Notes: generated by a model from the letters alone, not told the origin. DNA of 64,000 bases from Kosakonia sp. SMBL-WEM22 (GCF_014490785.1 NZ_CP051488.1:2976001-3040000); one strand, 5' to 3'; shown: positions 1-8,706, numbered from the stretch's first letter. Numbers and translations are program-made.

Positions 1-1253
1 GTGGCGTTATTGAAGCAACCAAAGGTGATAAAGCCATTACGCTTAACCGGATTGTCGGCCAGAGGAGGCAAATAGGCCGGCGGATCGTAACAGATATAAT
101 CATTCGGCATTCTGATAAGCTTTTCTGTATAAAGCGTATCACTACCCTCTGGCGTCTCGATATTATCGCTGATGAGATAATCCATGGTCTGCAATCCGGT
201 GCTGCTGATCAAGCCACCAACCCATTTGACCTGGAGAGGGGCAGGTGCAAGCTGGAAGTTGCGCATGCAGCTATTCGAGTTGTAGCCACTAAGGTCCAAC
301 AGGATATCGATCTCATCCTCACGAATAATGCTATCGAGTTTGTCTACAGAATAGTTTTCGACAACCATCCATTTTGAGCAGAAGCGCTTAATGCGCTGAG
401 TCATATGATCGTTTCTGAAATTGGTGCTATAAGCGTAAAACTCGATCTGCGAAGCGGGTATAGCAGACAGCGCTAAAGTAATCATATTCCCAACCGGATG
501 CAGTCGGAAACCATCTGAGATCATGCCGACACGTAAGCGCTTATTTTTATCCAACTCTTTGGCTTTAATACGAGGCTTCTGGCGTACAGCGAATTTTTCT
601 TGCCACTCCTGACAGATTGCCAAAATATCTTCGGCAGTCTGCTGCGGATTATAATGCGCACCAACAATACGGTTGTAATAGGGAATGGGATCGTCAGTGG
701 TATGTTTGGTAGCATTGATGAAAGCATCATCCATTTCAGCAAACAGGCTTTGATCCTGGTAAATCATCCCAAGATTATTCCAGTGCAACCAGTTGGCGGG
801 ATCTTCTTCTAACAACTCTTTATAGATCTCAACGGCCTGCTCATATTTTTTCTGTTTTAATAGCGTAGAAGCCAGAAATGCGCGGAAGCCGAGTGATTGC
901 GACTTACCTAAAGCAGTTATCGCATTATTCAGCACGGTCACAGCTTCATCATAACGCTCACTCTGATAGAGCAAATCCACACGAGCATGAATAGCGTCTT
1001 CATAATATTGATTAAGCTCTAGCGCGTGGTTGTAACTTTTTTCTGCCTGCGGAAAGTTGCCCATCTTCTGGTGCGCCCTACCGATCAGTAAGTGCAAAAA
1101 GGGGTCGTTGCTGTTTTGATTAACCAACTTTTGCGCAATCTGCAATGTCTTCTCGGGCTGATCGGACAGATAAGCTAATGCTTGCTCGGTTTTACCCTTA
1201 TAAGCGGGAGTGGTTTTTTTTGGTGCTGCAGGCCAGGCAAGTCTTTGCTTCAT
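1..1253 (-). CDS. TPR / O-GlcNAc-transferase-like glycosyltransferase, probable flagellin glycosyltransferase (partial)
   Basis: The reading frame is open from an ATG at 1253-1251 to the window edge, so the C-terminus is missing. A GGAG Shine-Dalgarno sits 5-6 bases upstream of that ATG. The first ~180 residues are tetratricopeptide-like helical repeats (for example GRAHQKMGNFPQAEKSY). The following part reads like the catalytic region of family GT41 (OGT/SPINDLY), with the motif ITFGCFNNA at the window edge and RVGMISDGFRLHPVG earlier. GT41 enzymes transfer a sugar from a nucleotide-sugar to Ser/Thr. The gene lies directly downstream of two fliC genes on the same strand, which suggests O-glycosylation of flagellin; this target is inferred from position. 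The acceptor and sugar are unknown. Confidence 0.8.
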   Translation of the reverse strand, partial: MKQRLAWPAAPKKTTPAYKGKTEQALAYLSDQPEKTLQIAQKLVNQNSNDPFLHLLIGRAHQKMGNFPQAEKSYNHALELNQYYEDAIHARVDLLYQSERYDEAVTVLNNAITALGKSQSLGFRAFLASTLLKQKKYEQAVEIYKELLEEDPANWLHWNNLGMIYQDQSLFAEMDDAFINATKHTTDDPIPYYNRIVGAHYNPQQTAEDILAICQEWQEKFAVRQKPRIKAKELDKNKRLRVGMISDGFRLHPVGNMITLALSAIPASQIEFYAYSTNFRNDHMTQRIKRFCSKWMVVENYSVDKLDSIIREDEIDILLDLSGYNSNSCMRNFQLAPAPLQVKWVGGLISSTGLQTMDYLISDNIETPEGSDTLYTEKLIRMPNDYICYDPPAYLPPLADNPVKRNGFITFGCFNNA

Positions 1254-1329
1254 ATCGGTGCTCCATAATTATGACGGGCATACAGAGGAAACACCGTATG
1301 CGCAGGATTGCACCAATGGTAAAAAAAAT

Positions 1330-1368
1330 AAAAAAAAATAACGGGCAAAATACCCGTTATTTTTGATG
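1330..1368 (-). terminator. Rho-independent terminator after fliC copy 1
   Basis: An 8-bp stem (ATAACGGG/CCCGTTAT, 1338-1345 with 1353-1360) has a 7-base loop and is flanked by A-rich and T-rich tracts on both sides, so it can terminate in either direction. It lies 28-60 bases past the fliC stop and separates fliC from the glycosyltransferase gene. Confidence 0.8.
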
Positions 1369-1395
1369 CTAATTTTACAGATTGTTTTTGCGTTA

Positions 1396-2343
1396 TTAAC
1401 GCAGCAGGGACAGCATGGTCTGCGGAACCTGGTTGGCCTGAGCCAGTACAGAAGAACCAGCCTGCTGCAGGATCTGCGCGCGGGACATGTTGGATACTTC
1501 GGTCGCGTAATCAGAATCCTGAATACGGCTGCGCGCTGCGGACAGGTTGCTTACCGTGTTGTTCAGGTTAGTGATGGTAGATTCGAAACGGTTCTGGGAA
1601 GCACCCAGGGAGCTACGCTGAGTATCAACAGCTTTGATAGCGGCGTCGATATCTTTCAGCGGAGAACCGGAACCAGCAGAGGCGCCAGAGATCTTACCGG
1701 AAATAACGTCGAAACCAACTGCAGCCACGCTACGGTTTTCGCTGGCAACTTGTGCCAGAGAAGCTGCAGCACGGGTGTTATGGTAAACACCACCCGTCGG
1801 AGAAACGGTAGTTGAACCGCTTGCAGAAGCCAGGTTCCAGCCAGAAGCGCTGTTCATAGAGATGCTGATAGTTTCATCATCTTTCGCGCCAACCTGGAAA
1901 TCGTAAGATTTGGCAGTAGCGGTCTGGTTGTTCAGGATTTTCTGGCCGTTGAAATCGGTCTGCGAAGTTACGCGGTCGATCTCTTTCATACGCTCGTTGA
2001 CTTCAGACTGGATGGAGTCGATGTCAGAAGCGGAGTTGGAGCTGTTCTGCGCCTGAACGGTCAGGTCACGGATACGCTGCAGGTTGTTGTTCACTTCGCT
2101 CAGTGCGCCTTCAGCAGTCTGCGCCAGAGAGATACCGTCGTTGGCGTTACGAGCTGCAACGCTCAGACCGTTGATGTTAGAGGTGAAGCGGTTGGCAATC
2201 GCCTGGCCAGCAGCATCATCTTTAGCACTGTTGATACGCAGACCGGAAGAGAGACGCTCGATCGAAGTGCCCAGAGAAGACTGTGATTTAGTCAGGTTGT
2301 TCTGGGTCATCAGCGACAGGGTGTTAGTATTAATAACAGCCAT
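1396..2343 (-). CDS. fliC: Flagellin FliC, copy 1 (315 aa)
   Basis: This is the structural subunit of the flagellar filament, exported by the flagellar type III system and capped by FliD. The conserved N-terminal D0/D1 region starts MAVINTNTLSLMTQNNL. The C-terminal D1/D0 region ends ANQVPQTMLSLLR. The central surface-exposed domain is very short (about residues 170-225), so the protein is much smaller than the ~500-aa E. coli FliC. The ends are virtually identical to the second copy at 2777-3730, while the central segment differs, as expected for antigenic variation by recombination. A separate sigma-28 promoter lies upstream at 2413-2439. A GT41-like glycosyltransferase follows downstream, so Ser/Thr residues in the central region may be glycosylated (inference). 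Confidence 0.96.
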   Translation of the reverse strand: MAVINTNTLSLMTQNNLTKSQSSLGTSIERLSSGLRINSAKDDAAGQAIANRFTSNINGLSVAARNANDGISLAQTAEGALSEVNNNLQRIRDLTVQAQNSSNSASDIDSIQSEVNERMKEIDRVTSQTDFNGQKILNNQTATAKSYDFQVGAKDDETISISMNSASGWNLASASGSTTVSPTGGVYHNTRAAASLAQVASENRSVAAVGFDVISGKISGASAGSGSPLKDIDAAIKAVDTQRSSLGASQNRFESTITNLNNTVSNLSAARSRIQDSDYATEVSNMSRAQILQQAGSSVLAQANQVPQTMLSLLR

Positions 2344-2412
2344 GATATTTATCCTTCAGTAATAAGATGTAAGTTCCGGTATGCGCCAGCGGCTTCATCA
2401 CCGTCATAATAG

Positions 2413-2439
2413 TTATCGACGTGATCGACGATCTCTTTA
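2413..2439 (-). promoter_or_regulatory. Sigma-28 (FliA) promoter of fliC copy 1
   Basis: Read on the minus strand, TAAA (2439-2436) is followed after exactly 15 bases by GTCGATAA (2420-2413). The FliA consensus is TAAA-N15-GCCGATAA, so there is one mismatch. The start codon is about 70 bases downstream. Confidence 0.85.
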
Positions 2440-2728
2440 GTGGTTTTTTCTCAAGATATTCAATAAAGGCCGGGGTAAACATTAAGATATTGATTTATAA
2501 CGACACAAATCCAATAAATGATTTTAAAAAAAAGCTTTTTTTTGAGCGAAAAGATATTCATCACACATCATATGTGGTTAATTGAACGCTTTTTAAATGA
2601 ATAGCAAATACGGCAACTTTCCTTTAGCTGCGATATATTTTATTTTATAAGAAAAATCTCAATAATATTTAAAGCACAAATTTATTGTTCGTAAAAACTC
2701 GCAAGCGGGAACAGGAACGTCAGACAAT

Positions 2729-2757
2729 AAAAAAAGCGCCGACAAGCGGCGCTTTTT
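2729..2757 (-). terminator. Rho-independent terminator after fliC copy 2
   Basis: A perfect 11-bp stem (AAAAAGCGCCG with CGGCGCTTTTT; 2731-2741 and 2747-2757) has a 5-base loop. It lies 20 bases past the stop of the second flagellin gene. Both flagellin genes are therefore separate transcription units. Confidence 0.85.
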
Positions 2758-2776
2758 GCAACAAAAGGGTTTGCGA

Positions 2777-3730
2777 TTAACGCAGCAGGGACAGCATGGT
2801 CTGCGGAACCTGGTTGGCCTGAGCCAGTACAGAAGAACCAGCCTGCTGCAGGATCTGCGCGCGGGACATGTTGGATACTTCGGTCGCGTAATCAGAATCC
2901 TGAATACGGCTGCGCGCTGCGGACAGGTTGCTTACCGTGTTGTTCAGGTTAGTGATGGTAGATTCGAAACGGTTCTGGGAAGCACCCAGGGAGCTACGCT
3001 GAGTATCAACAGCTTTGATAGCGGCGTCGATATCTTTCAGCGGAGAACCGGAACCAGCAGTTGCGCCATTAACTTTACCGGAAATAACGTCAAAGCCAAT
3101 TGCGTCCACTTTACGCTTGTCACCAGCAACGGTTGCCAGGGTGCCAGCAGCTACGGTGTTTGCATAAGTACCAGTAGCGCTCGGGTTAGCCGTGGTGCTG
3201 TCAGTTTTGGCAGAAGCCAGGTTCCAGCCAGCAGCGCTGTTCATAGAGATGCTGATGGTTTCATCATCCTTCGCGCCAACCTGGAAATCGTAAGATTTGG
3301 CAGTAGCGGTCTGGTTGTTCAGGATTTTCTGGCCGTTGAAATCGGTCTGCGAAGTTACGCGGTCGATCTCTTTCATACGCTCGTTGACTTCAGACTGGAT
3401 GGAGTCGATGTCAGAAGCGGAGTTGGAGCTGTTCTGCGCCTGAACGGTCAAGTCACGGATACGCTGCAGGTTGTTGTTCACTTCGCTCAGTGCGCCTTCA
3501 GCAGTCTGCGCCAGAGAGATACCGTCGTTGGCGTTACGAGCTGCAACGCTCAGACCGTTGATGTTAGAGGTGAAGCGGTTAGCAATCGCCTGACCAGCTG
3601 CGTCATCTTTTGCGCTGTTGATACGCAGACCGGAAGACAGACGCTCAATAGAGGTGCCCAGAGAAGACTGTGATTTAGTCAGGTTGTTCTGGGTCATCAG
3701 CGAGAGGGTGTTAGTATTAATAACAGCCAT
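2777..3730 (-). CDS. fliC: Flagellin FliC, copy 2 (317 aa)
   Basis: This second complete flagellin gene lies 433 bases upstream of the first, on the same strand. The N-terminal ~165 and C-terminal ~90 residues match copy 1 almost base for base, with only scattered silent changes. The central segment (around TDSTTANPSATGTYAN) is different. Both copies keep the D0/D1 signatures needed for export and polymerisation, so both should be functional. It has its own sigma-28 promoter (3802-3828) and its own terminator. Tandem flagellin genes occur in several Enterobacteriaceae. The two copies could be co-assembled or alternately expressed, which the sequence does not decide. Confidence 0.96.
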   Translation of the reverse strand: MAVINTNTLSLMTQNNLTKSQSSLGTSIERLSSGLRINSAKDDAAGQAIANRFTSNINGLSVAARNANDGISLAQTAEGALSEVNNNLQRIRDLTVQAQNSSNSASDIDSIQSEVNERMKEIDRVTSQTDFNGQKILNNQTATAKSYDFQVGAKDDETISISMNSAAGWNLASAKTDSTTANPSATGTYANTVAAGTLATVAGDKRKVDAIGFDVISGKVNGATAGSGSPLKDIDAAIKAVDTQRSSLGASQNRFESTITNLNNTVSNLSAARSRIQDSDYATEVSNMSRAQILQQAGSSVLAQANQVPQTMLSLLR

Positions 3731-3801
3731 GATAGTTATCCTTCAATAATAAAGTTATCAGATTCAGGCATCTGCCTACGGCTTTCTCACCGTTAACCTG
3801 A

Positions 3802-3828
3802 TTATCGACAGCCGCAGAACAACCTTTA
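3802..3828 (-). promoter_or_regulatory. Sigma-28 (FliA) promoter of fliC copy 2
   Basis: On the minus strand TAAA (3828-3825), 15 bases, then GTCGATAA (3809-3802). It has the same spacing and the same single mismatch from the FliA consensus as the promoter of copy 1, so the promoter was duplicated with the gene. Confidence 0.87.
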
Positions 3829-3910
3829 GAAAAAAGATCATTTTTTTTAAAGCGACAAACTGCCCCTCATTAACCCTCTTTATTTAGCCATTGCTTTAAA
3901 AAAAAGCCTC

Positions 3911-3937
3911 TAATCTTTTCACCATCGCTGCCGATAC
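3911..3937 (+). promoter_or_regulatory. Sigma-28 promoter of fliDST
   Basis: TAAT (3911-3914), 15 bases, then GCCGATAC (3930-3937). This is a good match to the FliA consensus TAAA-N15-GCCGATAA. It is divergent from the fliC promoter and 38 bases before the fliD start. Confidence 0.8.
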
Positions 3938-3974
3938 TCTCCACAGTGATTGTCTAAAACTGAAGGATGAAGAA

Positions 3975-5384
3975 ATGGCAACTGTAAGTTCACTTGGCGC
4001 GGGCACCAGCCTGGACCTCAATACGTTGTATGACAATTTGCAGACGGCTGAACAGACAAAGCTGACGCCTATTACAGCGCAGCAGTCCTCTTATAAAGCA
4101 AAGCTTACGGCATGGGGCGTGGTGCAAACCTCCCTTAATAAGCTGCAAACGGCGGCGGACGCGCTAAAAAACACCTCGGCAATCGCAGGGACGAAAGTGT
4201 CGAGCACCAATACCGCCTTTACTGCCACGCTTGCTAACACAGCGTCGGCGGGAACGTACTCTATTGAAGTAAAATCGCTGGCGGCTTCGCAGTCTCTGCT
4301 CAGCCCGAAAGTGGACAGCAAAGATAAAGATATTGGTGACCAGAGCATGAGCTCGCGCACCATTACTATCACGCAGCCGGGCCAGAAAACGCCGCTTACC
4401 GTGACGCTGGATAAAGATAAAACCAGCCTGGCGGATATGCGTGATGCAATCAACGCCAAACAGGGCAGCGTGACCGCCAGTATTATCAAGGCAGATGACA
4501 GCAGCTACTACCTGGCGCTGACCTCGCGTGATAGCGGTACTACCAACAAGATGACCATCACGACTGATGACACGGAGTTGGCGAAATACCTTAGCTACGA
4601 CTCATCAAACACCAGCAGTGCCAGCAATGTGATGACGCAGCAAGTTGCAGCGAGCGACGCCCAGTTAACAATCAATGGCATCGACATTACCCGTAGCAGC
4701 AACACCATTACGGATGCGCCGGAAGGCGTGACCCTGACGTTAAATAAGCTGACGAGCGGTACGCCCGAAACACTGTCAGTGACGAAAGATAACGCGCCGA
4801 TGATTGCAGCGGTACAGGCCTATGTTGATGCTTATAACTCGCTGCAAACGACTATCTCGAACCAGACTAAGTTTACAGCGGTCGATCAGGGCAGCGATAA
4901 GCAAAGCTCCTCGAATGGCGATCTGTTGGGTGACGGTACGCTGCGCAATATTCAGACTCGTCTGCGCTCGCAGCTCTCTTCATCACAGTCTGGCGGCAGC
5001 TTCTCTGCGTTATCAGAACTGGGTATTACGCAGAACGTGAGCGGTAAACTGACCGTGGACAGCACGAAGCTTGAAAAAGCGCTGAATGAGAAATCCGCTG
5101 ATGTGGTGACCTTTCTCTCTGGCGACGGTAAAAAAACAGGCTTTGCGACACAGGCCAGTAACCTGCTGAAAGATATTTTGGGTGATAAAGGTAGCATTCA
5201 GAATGCCACCGACGGCATTAACAAGACCCTGAAGCGCCTGGATACGCAATATAAAGCTGTCAACGACCAGATCACAGCCACCATGGCACGCTACAAAGCG
5301 CAGTTCACCAGTTTGAGCCAGTTAGTCTCTTCCATGACGTCTACGGGGAACTATCTGACACAGCAGTTTAATGCAATGAGTTAA
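3975..5384 (+). CDS. fliD: Flagellar filament cap protein FliD (HAP2)
   Basis: FliD forms the pentameric cap at the filament tip under which flagellin monomers fold and insert. The 469-residue length matches the enteric family (~465-470). The start MATVSSLGAGTSLDLNT is the typical FliD N-terminus. The C-terminus ends in a coiled-coil-forming segment (TMARYKAQFTSLSQLVSSM) that contacts the filament. The gene is divergent from fliC, the first of fliDST, and preceded by a sigma-28 promoter. Confidence 0.96.
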   Translation: MATVSSLGAGTSLDLNTLYDNLQTAEQTKLTPITAQQSSYKAKLTAWGVVQTSLNKLQTAADALKNTSAIAGTKVSSTNTAFTATLANTASAGTYSIEVKSLAASQSLLSPKVDSKDKDIGDQSMSSRTITITQPGQKTPLTVTLDKDKTSLADMRDAINAKQGSVTASIIKADDSSYYLALTSRDSGTTNKMTITTDDTELAKYLSYDSSNTSSASNVMTQQVAASDAQLTINGIDITRSSNTITDAPEGVTLTLNKLTSGTPETLSVTKDNAPMIAAVQAYVDAYNSLQTTISNQTKFTAVDQGSDKQSSSNGDLLGDGTLRNIQTRLRSQLSSSQSGGSFSALSELGITQNVSGKLTVDSTKLEKALNEKSADVVTFLSGDGKKTGFATQASNLLKDILGDKGSIQNATDGINKTLKRLDTQYKAVNDQITATMARYKAQFTSLSQLVSSMTSTGNYLTQQFNAMS

Positions 5385-5407
5385 TAAACCATTAGTTGAG
5401 GTTGGAC

Positions 5408-5818
5408 ATGTATACGAAATCGGGAATTCAGGCTTATGCTCAGGTCGGCGTCGAAAGCGCCGTGCTGAGCGCGAGCCCGCATCAACTCGTGGTATTGCTT
5501 TTTGATGGCGCGTTAAGCGCCATGAAAAAAGCCGCGATCCTGATTGAGCAGGGAGATATCCCCGGTAAAGGACAGGCGCTTACAAAGGCAATTAATATCA
5601 TTAACAACGGTTTACGTGCAGGTCTTGACCATGAAGTCGGTGGCGATCTTACGGCGAACCTGGACAGTCTTTATGACTACATGACACGACGTCTTTTACA
5701 GGCAAATCTCCATAATGACCTCGCCGCTATTGATGAAGTCACCCTGTTGCTGAGCAATATTGCTGATGCCTGGAAAGAGATTGGCCCCACTCATCAAAAC
5801 GCGCGGGACACTTACTAA
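5408..5818 (+). CDS. fliS: Flagellin export chaperone FliS
   Basis: FliS binds the C-terminus of flagellin in the cytoplasm and prevents premature polymerisation. The chosen ATG at 5408 gives MYTKSGIQAYAQVGVESAVL, the conserved FliS start, with GAGG at 5398-5401 as ribosome site. An in-frame upstream TTG at 5396 is not needed. The 136-residue length fits the family (E. coli FliS 136). The fliS stop codon TAA overlaps the fliT ATG by one base, so the two are probably translationally coupled. Confidence 0.95.
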   Translation: MYTKSGIQAYAQVGVESAVLSASPHQLVVLLFDGALSAMKKAAILIEQGDIPGKGQALTKAINIINNGLRAGLDHEVGGDLTANLDSLYDYMTRRLLQANLHNDLAAIDEVTLLLSNIADAWKEIGPTHQNARDTY

Positions 5819-6177
5819 TGGAAGCAAATCTCGGGTTGCTCCACCACTATCAGCAACTGTTGGCCACCAGCCTTACCATGCTCAACCTTGCTAAGGAAGG
5901 ACGTTGGGACGAACTCATCAGCTTTGAACTGGGGTATGTAACCTCAGTTGAGAAGTTGACACAGTACCAGGATTCAAGCGAAGCAGCGCCTCATGTGCAG
6001 GCGCAAATTCGCCCGATGCTCAAGCAAATTCTGGACAATGAAGTGTTATTGAAGACATTGTTAAACCAGCGAATGGACGAGCTGAGGACATTGGTTGGTC
6101 AAACTTCCCGACAACATAACCTGAATTCGACATATGGACGTCTTTCTGGAAATATCTTGTTCCCCAATGAGATGTGA
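5818..6177 (+). CDS. fliT: Flagellar chaperone FliT
   Basis: FliT is the export chaperone for FliD and, when free, an inhibitor of the FlhDC master regulator. It is 119 residues, all-helical, with the start overlapping the fliS stop. It is last in the fliDST operon, and a hairpin (6189-6219) follows. Assignment rests on operon position, length and similarity to remembered enteric FliT (for example LGLLHHYQQLLATSLTML near the N-terminus). Confidence 0.92.
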   Translation: MEANLGLLHHYQQLLATSLTMLNLAKEGRWDELISFELGYVTSVEKLTQYQDSSEAAPHVQAQIRPMLKQILDNEVLLKTLLNQRMDELRTLVGQTSRQHNLNSTYGRLSGNILFPNEM

Positions 6178-6188
6178 GTCTCATTAGC

Positions 6189-6232
6189 GGCGGGTGCTGC
6201 GGTTACTCCCTCACCCGCCACGTTTTCCTCTT
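6189..6232 (+). terminator. Terminator between fliT and yedD
   Basis: An 8-bp GC-rich stem (GGCGGGTG 6189-6196, CACCCGCC 6212-6219) is followed by a T-rich stretch. It sits between convergent genes and could serve both. Confidence 0.65.
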
Positions 6233-6237
6233 TTCGC

Positions 6238-6654
6238 TCAATTCTGGCGGTTAATATCCAGCCCCGCTTTCTCCAGCGCCTGCTGGCATTCGACGGTCGG
6301 TTTATCGGTACGTGACAACGTCAGACCATCAAACTCCAGTGTATTGCCTTCCTGATTTAAACGGTAAACGTCCAGCTTTTGCGTAACGTTATAGAAGATA
6401 TCGCCATCCAGCATCAATTTGCCAGGAACTGCGATCACGCGCTGCCACTGGCGGCAATCGAGCGTATCTCCCTGCGGCGTTACGATCAGGCTGGCGATCG
6501 CCTCCGGGCTCACCAGGCTGCTCTGCGGCCCCGTAGATTGCCAGTAGCCCGCTAATCCTGCGGGCGCCGGGTGTTTCACAACTGCCTGATAGTTGTCCAC
6601 CTGCACGCAGCCGCTCAGCAGCAGCATCGCGCCGAGAATCATACGTTTTTTCAT
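6238..6654 (-). CDS. yedD: Lipoprotein YedD
   Basis: A 138-residue outer-membrane-type lipoprotein with signal peptide MKKRMILGAMLLLSGC, where the lipobox LSGC has Cys16. It matches E. coli YedD (137 aa), including the stretch GDTLDCRQWQRVIAVPGKL. Its function is not firmly established in the family. It is convergent with fliDST at the same place as in E. coli. Confidence 0.93.
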   Translation of the reverse strand: MKKRMILGAMLLLSGCVQVDNYQAVVKHPAPAGLAGYWQSTGPQSSLVSPEAIASLIVTPQGDTLDCRQWQRVIAVPGKLMLDGDIFYNVTQKLDVYRLNQEGNTLEFDGLTLSRTDKPTVECQQALEKAGLDINRQN

Positions 6655-6859
6655 TCTTCATCCTGCTCGTGAAAAAAAGCGATTGTGGCATTAAAGGCTG
6701 CGCCTCGCCACTCTTTAACCGTGTGAGAACAACTTTGATCTGCGCCAGGTTTTTGCCCTATTGTGCAGCGGTTCCGCCGCAAAGACGTGTATCATCCCGC
6801 TTCTTTTGTACGACTTTTCTGTACGTCCCCATACCTTCTGAGTTCAGAGGCTCTTTACT

Positions 6860-8077
6860 ATGTCATGGCAACACTTCAAAGACCGCTTCCTTATTAAGTT
6901 CTGGTCTCCTGTTCCGGCGGTGATCGCGGCCGGTATTCTCTCTACCTACTATTTCGGCATTACCGGCACCTTCTGGGCGGTAACCGGCGAGTTCACCCGC
7001 TGGGGTGGCCAGCTCCTGCAGCTGGTCGGTGTGCATACCGAAGAGTGGGGCTATTTCAAAATCATTCACCTTGAGGGTACGCCGCTGACGCGCATCGACG
7101 GCATGATGATTATCGGCATGTTCGGCGGCTGTTTCGCCGCTGCGCTGTGGGCAAATAATGTGAAGCTCCGTATGCCGCAGAACCGCATCCGCATCGCGCA
7201 GGCGATTGTCGGCGGCATTATTGCCGGATTTGGCGCACGTCTGGCAATGGGGTGTAACCTCGCAGCCTTCTTTACCGGTATTCCGCAGTTCTCGCTTCAC
7301 GCCTGGTTTTTCGCCATCGCCACGGCGATTGGCTCCTGGTTTGGCGCGCGCTTTACCCTGCTGCCACTGTTCCGCATTCCGCTGAAGATGCAGAAAGTCT
7401 CTGCCGCTTCGCCGCTTACCCAAAAGCCCGATCAGGCGAAGCGCCGTTTTCGTCTCGGTATGCTGGTGTTTGTTGGCATGCTCGGCTGGGCGCTGTTAAC
7501 GGCAATGAACCAGCCGAAGCTGGGTCTGGCGATGCTCTTCGGCGTGGGCTTTGGTCTATTGATTGAGCGGGCGCAAATCTGCTTTACCTCCGCGTTCCGC
7601 GATATGTGGATCACCGGCCGCACGATGATGGCGAAGGCGATCATCTTTGGCATGGCGGCAAGCGCCATCGGTATTTTCAGCTACGTTCAGCTGGGGCTGG
7701 AAGCGAAGATCATGTGGGCGGGTCCCAATGCGGTGCTCGGCGGCCTGCTGTTCGGCTTTGGCATTGTGCTGGCGGGCGGGTGCGAAACGGGCTGGATGTA
7801 CCGCGCCGTCGAAGGCCAGGTGCACTACTGGTGGGTCGGGCTAGGGAACGTGATTGGCTCCACTATCCTTGCGTACTTCTGGGACGATCTCGCGCCGACG
7901 CTTGCCACCAGCTGGGACAAAATTAACCTGCTTAATACCTTCGGGCCGCTCGGCGGTCTGCTGGTCACCTATCTTCTGTTACTGGCCGCGTTTCTCTTTG
8001 TTGTCGGCTGGGAGAAGCAGTTCTTCCGCCGCCAGAAATCCGCCGTCCCCCCTACCCCTGCGAAGGAACCTGCATGA
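6860..8077 (+). CDS. yedE: Membrane protein YedE (YeeE/YedE transporter family, selenium metabolism)
   Basis: A 405-residue polytopic inner-membrane protein with about ten hydrophobic helices and the family's two conserved cysteine-containing segments (LAMGCNLAAFFTG and LAGGCETGWMYRA). It belongs to the YeeE/YedE (TsuA-like) thiosulfate/selenium-related transporters. The start at 6860 (MSWQHFKDRFLIKFW) matches the E. coli protein. It overlaps yedF by four bases (ATGA), a pairing often seen with selenium or sulfur-transfer genes. The substrate is not shown by the sequence. Confidence 0.93.
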   Translation: MSWQHFKDRFLIKFWSPVPAVIAAGILSTYYFGITGTFWAVTGEFTRWGGQLLQLVGVHTEEWGYFKIIHLEGTPLTRIDGMMIIGMFGGCFAAALWANNVKLRMPQNRIRIAQAIVGGIIAGFGARLAMGCNLAAFFTGIPQFSLHAWFFAIATAIGSWFGARFTLLPLFRIPLKMQKVSAASPLTQKPDQAKRRFRLGMLVFVGMLGWALLTAMNQPKLGLAMLFGVGFGLLIERAQICFTSAFRDMWITGRTMMAKAIIFGMAASAIGIFSYVQLGLEAKIMWAGPNAVLGGLLFGFGIVLAGGCETGWMYRAVEGQVHYWWVGLGNVIGSTILAYFWDDLAPTLATSWDKINLLNTFGPLGGLLVTYLLLLAAFLFVVGWEKQFFRRQKSAVPPTPAKEPA

Positions 8078-8304
8078 GCATTGTGCCCGATTACCGTCTC
8101 GATATGAGCGGCGAACCCTGCCCCTACCCGGCGGTAGCCACCCTTGAAGCGATGCCCCAGCTGAAAAAAGGCGAAATCCTTGAAGTGGTCAGCGACTGCC
8201 CGCAGTCGATTAACAACATCCCACTGGATGCGCGCAACCACGGCTATACGGTGCTGGATATCCAGCAGGATGGGCCAACCATCCGCTATTTGATTCAGAA
8301 GTAG
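8074..8304 (+). CDS. yedF: TusA-family sulfurtransferase-like protein YedF
   Basis: A 76-residue SirA/TusA fold protein. The signature DMSGEPCPYPAVATLEAM carries the family CPxP motif, here CPYP, with the presumed sulfur- or selenium-carrying cysteine. It overlaps the yedE stop by four bases, so the two are co-translated. It is likely a sulfur/selenium carrier acting with YedE; the exact role is unproven. Confidence 0.94.
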   Translation: MSIVPDYRLDMSGEPCPYPAVATLEAMPQLKKGEILEVVSDCPQSINNIPLDARNHGYTVLDIQQDGPTIRYLIQK

Positions 8305-8331
8305 ACCTTCTTGCGCTGCAGCACGCGGCGC

Positions 8332-8383
8332 AAGAGATAAAAAAAACCAGGCGGGATCGCTCCGGCCTGGTTTTTTTATCTCT
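8332..8383. terminator. Bidirectional terminator between yedF and fliE
   Basis: A long stem (AGAGATAAAAAAACCAGGC with GCCTGGTTTTTTTATCTCT, around the sequence GGGATCGCTCCG) carries A and T tracts on either side. It lies between the convergent yedF and fliE and serves both. Confidence 0.85.
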
Positions 8384-8394
8384 GCGGCTGTGAA

Positions 8395-8706
8395 CTACAC
8401 CTGCATGTTCATCACGTCCTGGTATGCTGCAACCAGCTTGTTACGCACCTGGATACCCATCTGCAGCGAGATCGATGATTTCTGCAAATCGGTCATTACG
8501 TCATTGAGCGCCACGCCTGGCTCACCAAGCGTAAATTTCTCCGCCTGTACACGTGCAGCGTTCTGCGTGTCGCTGATGCGATCCAGCGCGGCGTGCAGTT
8601 GCCCGGCGAAGCTGATAGACGGTTCGCTCTCCACGCTCTGAGCACGCGCAATACCTGCAGTTGCCTGCAGTTGACTGACAACGCTCTCAATGCCCTGTAT
8701 AGCCAT
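8395..8706 (-). CDS. fliE: Flagellar hook-basal body protein FliE
   Basis: FliE is the adaptor linking the MS ring to the proximal rod. It is 103 residues (E. coli 104) with the conserved segment FTLGEPGVALNDVMTDLQKS and C-terminus QVRNKLVAAYQDVMNMQV. As in E. coli it stands alone and is divergent from fliF. The shared 226-base intergenic region (8707-8932) should hold class 2 (FlhDC-dependent) promoters. Confidence 0.96.
   Translation of the reverse strand: MAIQGIESVVSQLQATAGIARAQSVESEPSISFAGQLHAALDRISDTQNAARVQAEKFTLGEPGVALNDVMTDLQKSSISLQMGIQVRNKLVAAYQDVMNMQV

Noticed and set aside
2756..3673. A 305-residue plus-strand open frame over fliC copy 2
   Set aside because: It is antisense to an unmistakable flagellin gene; the same shadow appears over copy 1.
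6863..7423. A 186-residue minus-strand frame
   Set aside because: It is the complement of yedE, whose protein matches the family from end to end.
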